NCBI RefSeq assembly: GCF_000001735.4
Contig: NC_003070.9
Span: 28,567,971-28,631,970 of the forward strand
DNA length: 64,000 nt
Reading direction: 5' to 3'
Origin: Arabidopsis thaliana
Lineage: Eukaryota; Streptophyta; Magnoliopsida; Brassicales; Brassicaceae
The notes under the pieces are model-generated. The model saw only the letters and a list, made by a program, of their open reading frames with translations. It made no database searches and was not told where the DNA came from. Positions 57,987 to 64,000 of this stretch are shown one piece after another. The first letter of the stretch is position 1; each line of letters begins with the position of its first letter. A program made the translations under genes and the position numbers.

Positions 57987-59110
57987 ATGAGTCGGAGTTT
58001 GGGGATTCCGGTGAAGCTTCTTCACGAATCGTCCGGTCATATCGTGAGTGTAGAGATGAAGAGCGGTGAGCTTTACAGAGGAAGCATGATCGAGTGTGAG
58101 GATAATTGGAACTGTCAGCTCGAGAACATCACCTATACGGCCAAGGTAATGTCTTACTAAGTTACTAGGGTTTCGTTTCTTGGCCATTGCCTATGTAGGA
58201 GCTGTGAACAGTTTAGCTTCTTAGGTTGTCTCTTTCTTGTGATGTTGAGAGTAGTTCAATTTTGGAGGAGAATTGAGAATCCTTGTGAAATTCTTGACCC
58301 TTAAATTGTGTTCCTAGTAGTGATTGGGTTTAGTTCCTGTATATGCTAGTAGTAGAGAAGAAATGTTATTACAGGTCTTGCTTATGTTGTTACTATGTAG
58401 AATCATGACATGTTTGCGATTAAACAAATTACAAGACTATATAATTGATCTTGAATTGTTACTACAGATATATGCTCTTACACATTTGTAGATTGTGATT
58501 AGAAATTTAGTATCTTCTATTCATGATTGTTACTAAACTTTCGTTTGGGCTCTTTATGGAACAGGATGGTAAGGTATCACAGCTTGAGCATGTCTTCATT
58601 CGAGGCAGCTTAGTCAGGTGCTGCTAGATATAAACTCCTTTTGACATCTCTGCTTGTTTCCTACTTATTTACTTTTGTTGGAGTATTCTTTTTCAACTTA
58701 GCTGACTGTTATGTGACATTTTGTAAAATCTTGACAGGTTTTTAGTCATACCAGACATGTTAAAGAATGCTCCAATGTTCAAGGATGTTAGGGGCAAGGT
58801 AAACTTCTTGAACGTGATGGAGAATATCAATCCCATCTATGCTTTATAAACATGGAAGCTAATAAACATCTTGTTTACTTGATCAATACAGGGAAAGAGC
58901 GCTTCACTAGGTGTAGGCAGAGGTAGAGGTGCTGCAATGCGAGCCAAAGTAAGTTCACCTTTGCCTAAGTCCTTAATGTTTCTGATTTACATCTCAAGAA
59001 GACAATGTTGACAATTCAAAGCAACTAATTGAATTTTGTGATGTCATACTCAGGGTACTGGGCGTGGAACAGGAGGAGGAAGAGGGGCTGTGCCACCTGT
59101 GAGGAGATAG
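57987..59110 (+). CDS. SMD3A: Spliceosomal core protein SmD3, 128 aa
   Basis: SmD3 is part of the seven-member Sm ring on U1, U2, U4 and U5 snRNAs. Exons: 57987-58145, 58565-58617, 58738-58798, 58892-58948, 59054-59110; all join in frame. The Sm1 motif spans about residues 8-45 ([29 protein letters not shown]) and Sm2 about 58-75 ([19 protein letters not shown]). The C-terminus is RG-rich ([23 protein letters not shown]), the usual target of symmetric arginine dimethylation by PRMT5. Whether this is the copy called SmD3-a or SmD3-b is uncertain; I recall AT1G76300 as SmD3-a and AT1G20580 as SmD3-b, which fits a duplicated block. Confidence 0.95.
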
Positions 59111-60075
59111 TTTAGTTAACCCTCGTAATGTAGCTTCGGCTCGTGAGACATTCTCTGCAGTATCCATGAGAATCCGCCATCTTCAGCTCGTCACTTATGC
59201 ATTTAAGGTACACAGCAAGTAAAATCTCTAAGACATGGAGGGAAGAGAGAAAGAGGAACTAGTTCTGTGTTTTGGGTTACTAAGATGTTTGAAAAATTGA
59301 CATGTTTTGTTAATGTGGTCATTGAGAGACTTCCCACATCTTATGTATAATATAGCACGATTCAAATTTCTATAATGAATGATTCGTCTTTTTAATCTTG
59401 GTAGAAATCAGAAATCATAAAATGATGGTTTTCTAAAAGCGGTCGTTTTTATCCATTTATTATATTCATTCGTTTATTAATCTGATAAAGATGGTCGGAT
59501 AAAAACGGAGAAGACACTTGAGTTGTAGTAGGAAATAAAACATTCGACATAGGTAATGGTAAAAAGCGGCAACCGCGATTTCATGGTTTAGTTTCGGCCA
59601 CCATGACTGGACCGCGGCCCGAGCGGCTTCAGCATAGGTAGTTGTAAAATCGACTGGTTCTTGTTTTTTTCAAGAAATTTAGCGACTTGAACGACCAAGT
59701 CAAGAGATCAAAGTGATTATGTCCACAAAACCAGAAGCCTAATTTATTTTCGCGACAAATGTTGTGAACTTGTGATTGTGAGTGATAAGATATGACTTGG
59801 ACATTTGGAAAGAAGAGCGGAAAAATATGTTGAAATGAAGAACCCTAAAAAGTTAAGAGTTTTAAAAAACGCTTTCTGTTATTCTCTTATCAACGAAAAT
59901 GAGAAGACTAAACCATCCACAGATATTTCGAAAACAAACAAGTGAACCCACACAGAGATACGTACGTGTTCAGAAACTTCCCCCCCATATGATGCAACTT
60001 ATGTTGCTCTCTCTTCAGTGATAAAATTAGGTCAAGTCATTATAGATTCCGTGTGACCTAATTTTAACAGTTGAA
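59111..60075. other. Convergent 3' flanks of SmD3 and CYCB2;4
   Basis: The left 250 bp is the SmD3 3' untranslated region. An 11-bp perfect inverted repeat (59444-59454 and 59498-59508) lies in the middle, followed by a GC-richer patch (59570-59640) where CATAGGTAATGGTAAAA and CATAGGTAGTTGTAAAA occur as near-direct repeats. This patch might be a transposon relic; I cannot assign a family. No gene is seen. Confidence 0.4.
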
Positions 60076-62229
60076 TCACAGCAGAAGAAACCCAGCTGGT
60101 TCAATTCTTGCAGCATAACCAAATTTGGATGTGTTGTATTTCCTGTGAACACCTGTTAGCTTCCCTGTCCCTGCCTTGTGATGCAAACCAACCATCTTTC
60201 TCGAACATTCCCTGTGAGAGATTGATCATCAAAACTCAACAACACTTTTAGAAATTCCAAATTATATCAGTAGAAAAAGCTACTTAGTTTTGATGTTCTT
60301 ACAGAAGCGCTTCTTCGGTGTAGCCTGAGTGGAACTCACTGGTTTTGCTCCAATCCTCGTATCCTTTAAGTGTGCTCTGAGCAGTGTAGATCGCCGATGC
60401 AGCCAACTGAGAAGGAGTGTACTGAAGCATCTCGTACTCCACTAAACAAAGCTCGATCATGAAGAATGATAAAAGCTCAAGCTGAAAAACCAAACCTTAT
60501 GATCATGTTTTGATTCTTTATATATCACATAAGACAGAAGATTATCATCAAAGTTACACAAACCTTTTTGTCAGATTGTGCAGCTTTGAGAAACCGTCTC
60601 ATGAACACATATGGAGTTGGCAGACAGAAATTGAATTGCAAGGTATTCGCCATTAACTTCTCCTGCAAGACACAATAATGATCATCCACATATAAAGCAG
60701 AGCATCCATGGTTATAATCAGGACAAGATTTAGTGAAGGATTTTACCATATCAAGAATCTCTGTCCTAGTATAAGCCTTGTCAGAGATCAGGATTAGATC
60801 ATCAACAACTGGAACTGAAACTTCTTCATATTTGCAAGCAAGTAACATAGCTGTTACACCCACAAGCTGAAGCTTTTTCCTCGCGATATGTTGATGAACC
60901 GCAAGAAATCTGTCAATGAGATTGATTGTCAGGTAAAGCGTCTCCTCCATCAGCTCAAACTTGTAATGTACCTGCAACAAAGATTCACAGTAAGCTTTAC
61001 AGTGAGACAACTACCAACAACAGAGCAATTTTATGTTCATGTTTTTGTGTGTGTATATATATATACCTCAATCAACCAATCAAAAAGGATTCCTCTCATC
61101 CTCTCGTTAATGTCATGTTGATTCTCCATGTAGTTAGGCGGGACACAGCTACGACACTGCAAAATAATTGAAAAAGTTTCAATCTTGAAGCTAGAATGAT
61201 CATAATGATACAGAAACAGAACACTAAAAGTTACCTCATTTTTCTTGTAGAAGCAATATATGTCATTAATGTATTCAACTACAGATAAAGGATTGTTCTT
61301 GTCACAGCTGTCTATATCCATCACAGACTCTTCTACTTCAGCATCAATATCATTTGAATCTTGCATTTCAATCCCTTCCTGCAGAATAAAGACAACAGGT
61401 TTCTTCATCCGAGTAACCAACAAAAAATAGTGGCTTAAATAAAACATGTTATTATTATTACCATTTTGTCAATCTCTTCAAGCATTGCTTCAGTATGTTG
61501 AACAAACATTGGTTCATTAAAGTCTCCTTCTTCCACATCTGTTATGATTCTATCTAATGCTTCGTTTGAAATCAAGTCTGGTTTCTTGGTTTCCTAACCA
61601 CAAAAAAACCACTTGGAATTAGACAACCTAAACCATGTCATGTTTTCAAATACTAAATTCAGATAGAATCAATATAAAGGTACCTCCTTGTGGATTTGGA
61701 GATTGTTCTCAGCTAATTGAGCAGCAAATTTCCTGAAATTAAATAAAGAATTAAACAAACTCATACTACAATTTTGAAATCGAAGCAGAAATCAAATGAA
61801 ATCACTCACCTAGTAACTGGTCGATGCACTGGAACAGGTGGAATCTTCTTGTTACAAATCCCATTTTTCCTGAGAAAACAATTGGTTACTAAGATAAGTC
61901 TATGCAACGTTTTTATTAAAGGATCATTGAAAGAAGAAAGTAATAAAAATATAATTACTCAGTGAATGGTCTCTTGACAGCACAAGGATAGACCGGAGCT
62001 CCGATGATGTTCTTGTTTATATTACTCAGTGCCCTTCTTGTCTGTCCATTCGTCGGAATTACCTTTCCTCCACGTAAACCCCCTAACATTGGCAAAATCA
62101 TCTTTTTAGTTAATCAAACAAAAGATTGATTTTTGATTAAATGGGTCTTCTTGTTTTTAATTCTGATCTACCTTGTTGTCGATTCATCGGTCCAATGACT
62201 CCGTGTCTGTTCTCATCCGATCCACCCAT
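60076..62229 (-). CDS. CYCB2;4: G2/mitotic-specific cyclin B2;4, 431 aa
   Basis: This B2-type cyclin pairs with CDKs at the G2/M transition. Exons in transcript order: 62172-62229, 61959-62082, 61810-61869, 61684-61732, 61462-61593, 61235-61378, 61067-61156, 60747-60971, 60564-60662, 60303-60481, 60076-60211; all join in frame. A destruction-box-like motif RRALSNINK lies at residues 35-43, marking it for APC/C degradation. The cyclin N-domain begins with [16 protein letters not shown], the MRxIL.DW signature that binds the kinase, and continues with LIDRFLAVH and ACKYEEV. The cyclin C-domain follows ([12 protein letters not shown]). Upstream, two exact MSA mitotic elements support M-phase expression. 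The protein ends IEPAGFLLL. Confidence 0.95.
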
Positions 62230-63433
62230 TATTATCTTCCGTATCTGAGAATCGCAGAAACACTCGCATATTAACAATCCGAATTAAAAATTGGGTCTTG
62301 AATCCGATTTGAGAATCTAAAAGACTCGACGATCAAGAACAAGATGTACTCTCTTAAACCCATATGAAATCAACACTAAAGTATTTACCTTGAAGCTTTC
62401 AACGAAACTATTAACCTCTCTCTATCTCTATCTCTCTGTCAGAACTCAGAAGCAAAATCCCATAACAGCAAACACAAATCAACCTCTGGCTCTCTTCAAT
62501 GATCTTCAAGAGTCTCTCTCTTTATCTTCTTTCTCTCACAACGAAAACAAAATTGAAGAAAAAGTGGTAAAAGAGACTGTAGAGAGAGTAATCAAAGATT
62601 TCGAAGACGTGAAGAGCGGATATATGTCTGCAACACACCAAAAAAAAAATGTTGTTTTACGAATCGTTATCTTTTTTTCCCCTTTTTAGAATCAACGGCT
62701 AGTTAATCTTAACCGTTGGATACAACCTCAGAAAAAAAACCTAATGGAAAAAGAGAATAGGAGCCCAACGGCTATATTTGTAACCATGTGCGTTTTTCAA
62801 ATTTGGCTTATTTTCTTCGTTATTACTTATTACTACCACGCTCAAGTCTCAAAGGTCCAATGGTCAATGTTTTATTTCAATGTCACCGACCACCAACCGC
62901 TTCCTCATTATTAAGCCAATCTAAATATTAATACCAGTCGATTTGACCCCAAAACAAAAAACAAAACTTAGACCACATTATTATTAACCCAATCTGATAA
63001 ATTTTAATTTTACCCGATTCTGATTTTTAATACTCAAGCTAGTAGATGATTTAAATCTTTAAACCTTAGACTAACGGCTCTTCGCCTTTTTGCTTTTTCC
63101 TCTTTACATCTTTTTCTCCAGTAGCTTTGTTAGTCAACACATTTTCCAAAAAGGTTGAAAATAAGTCAAAGTACAAACTGAATTACCCAATACGGCCCAA
63201 TATCCTGATTAGAGAGTTAGGCCCAATATATCATCAGATTTGCAATCGCAAGTCTCTTTCAACTTCTCGTCGAATGTTATACTCTCCTCAGAGTTTCTCC
63301 GGATCTTTCAAAAACAATTCCGGTGAAGATGAATCAGTTCTGTGATTCGTGATTTATGTTACTCAATCGATTTCTCATGTTATAGTCACCGATCTGTATC
63401 GAAATTTTGGTGTGGATTCATCAAGCTTCTCAA
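62230..63433. promoter_or_regulatory. Divergent promoter between CYCB2;4 and FRS4 with MSA and site II elements
   Basis: Two perfect matches to the mitosis-specific activator consensus YCYAACGGYYA occur: 62710-62720 on the minus strand and 62764-62774 on the plus strand. A partial match is at 62692-62701, and another AACGG is at about 63073. These are the sites bound by MYB3R (R1R2R3-Myb) factors. For FRS4, GGCCCA occurs at 63194-63199 and 63220-63225. The FRS4 leader contains three short upstream open frames. The plus-strand open frame at 62390-62689 overlaps the CYCB2;4 leader and is not supported. Confidence 0.65.
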
Positions 63434-64000
63434 ATGGAGTTCGAGACTCACGAAGATGCGTATTTGTTCTACAAAGACTACGCCAAGTCCGTTGGTTTCG
63501 GAACTGCGAAATTAAGCAGCCGAAGATCAAGAGCTTCAAAGGAATTCATCGATGCCAAATTCTCCTGCATACGCTACGGAAGCAAACAACAATCCGATGA
63601 CGCGATAAACCCTAGAGCTTCTCCTAAGATCGGATGCAAAGCAAGTATGCATGTAAAACGAAGACCAGATGGGAAATGGTACGTTTACAGTTTCGTCAAG
63701 GAGCATAATCACGATCTTTTACCAGAGCAAGCTCATTATTTCCGGAGCCATAGAAACACAGAGCTTGTGAAATCCAACGATTCTCGTCTCAGGAGGAAGA
63801 AGAACACTCCGTTGACTGATTGTAAACATCTCAGTGCTTATCATGATCTTGATTTTATAGATGGTTATATGAGGAATCAACATGATAAAGGACGGAGACT
63901 TGTTCTTGATACTGGTGATGCAGAGATTTTGCTTGAGTTTCTTATGCGTATGCAAGAAGAGAATCCCAAGTTTTTTTTCGCTGTTGATTTCAGTGAAGAT
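63434..64000 (+). CDS. FRS4: FAR1-related sequence protein FRS4, N-terminal part (cut by window end)
   Basis: The first 189 codons are open to the window edge. FAR1/FHY3-family proteins are transcription factors descended from Mutator-like transposases, with an N-terminal WRKY-GCM1-like C2H2 zinc domain, a central core transposase domain and a SWIM zinc finger. Here the zinc domain is visible: Cys45 (FSCIRYG), Cys67 (IGCKASMHV), and His90/His92 (KEHNHDL). Residues near the edge (LLEFLMRMQEENPKFFFAVDF) mark the start of the transposase-derived core. I chose ATG 63434 because the domain begins right after it (FETHEDAYLFYKDYAKSVGF). Three short upstream frames precede it. The rest of the gene lies outside. 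Confidence 0.93.
   Translation, partial: MEFETHEDAYLFYKDYAKSVGFGTAKLSSRRSRASKEFIDAKFSCIRYGSKQQSDDAINPRASPKIGCKASMHVKRRPDGKWYVYSFVKEHNHDLLPEQAHYFRSHRNTELVKSNDSRLRRKKNTPLTDCKHLSAYHDLDFIDGYMRNQHDKGRRLVLDTGDAEILLEFLMRMQEENPKFFFAVDFSED

Overview
The window reads as nuclear euchromatin of Arabidopsis thaliana. It is AT-rich, with compact genes, short introns (mostly 70-120 nt) and plant-type promoters. The gene order matches what I remember of the lower arm of chromosome 1, about AT1G76135 to AT1G76320. Locus names come from memory of gene content and order, not from a search. Exon boundaries were worked out by hand; each multi-exon model closes in frame with a total divisible by three.

Layout: 0-3 kb holds the MIR394B hairpin (+). 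3-13 kb holds prolyl oligopeptidase (+), the peroxisomal enoyl-CoA hydratase ECH2 (-) and the SKU5-like gene SKS5 (-). 13-18.3 kb has an AT-rich spacer with a probable Helitron remnant and a possible SINE, then a CTU1/ROL5-like tRNA thiolation gene (-) that has an in-frame stop in exon 1 and what looks like a U12-type AT-AC intron. 19-26.7 kb holds dehydrin ERD14 (-), a small two-helix membrane protein (+), a SAUR gene (+) and a 69-residue complex I subunit (+). 27-36 kb is a loose same-strand cluster of three DUF241/BPS1-like genes (-) with one small orphan gene between them. 38-48.6 kb holds a type II membrane protein (-), the WD40 protein DWA2 (+) and a GT106/O-fucosyltransferase-like protein (-). 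50-64 kb holds a PPR gene with a 14-nt first coding exon (-), a divergent acyl-activating enzyme (-), spliceosomal SmD3 (+), the mitotic cyclin CYCB2;4 (-) and the 5' part of FRS4 (+, cut by the window edge).

The genes do not form one pathway. From memory, the order MIR394, POP, dehydrin, small membrane protein, SAUR, DUF241, WD40, O-FucT, AAE, SmD3, CYCB2, FRS recurs near AT1G20375-AT1G20610, so this is probably one half of an alpha-duplication block. Shared themes are paired TGGGCC (site II) promoters on housekeeping and organelle genes, ABRE/DRE cores upstream of ERD14 and MSA mitotic elements upstream of CYCB2;4.

I found no CRISPR array, no clear tRNA or rRNA gene and no recognisable retroviral or capsid-bearing element. 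I do not see a wholly new multi-gene system. The best leads are the AT-AC intron and early stop in the CTU1-like gene, the substituted catalytic motifs of the acyl-activating enzyme, the micro-exon start of the PPR gene, the MSA cluster, and several small repeats and transposon relics.
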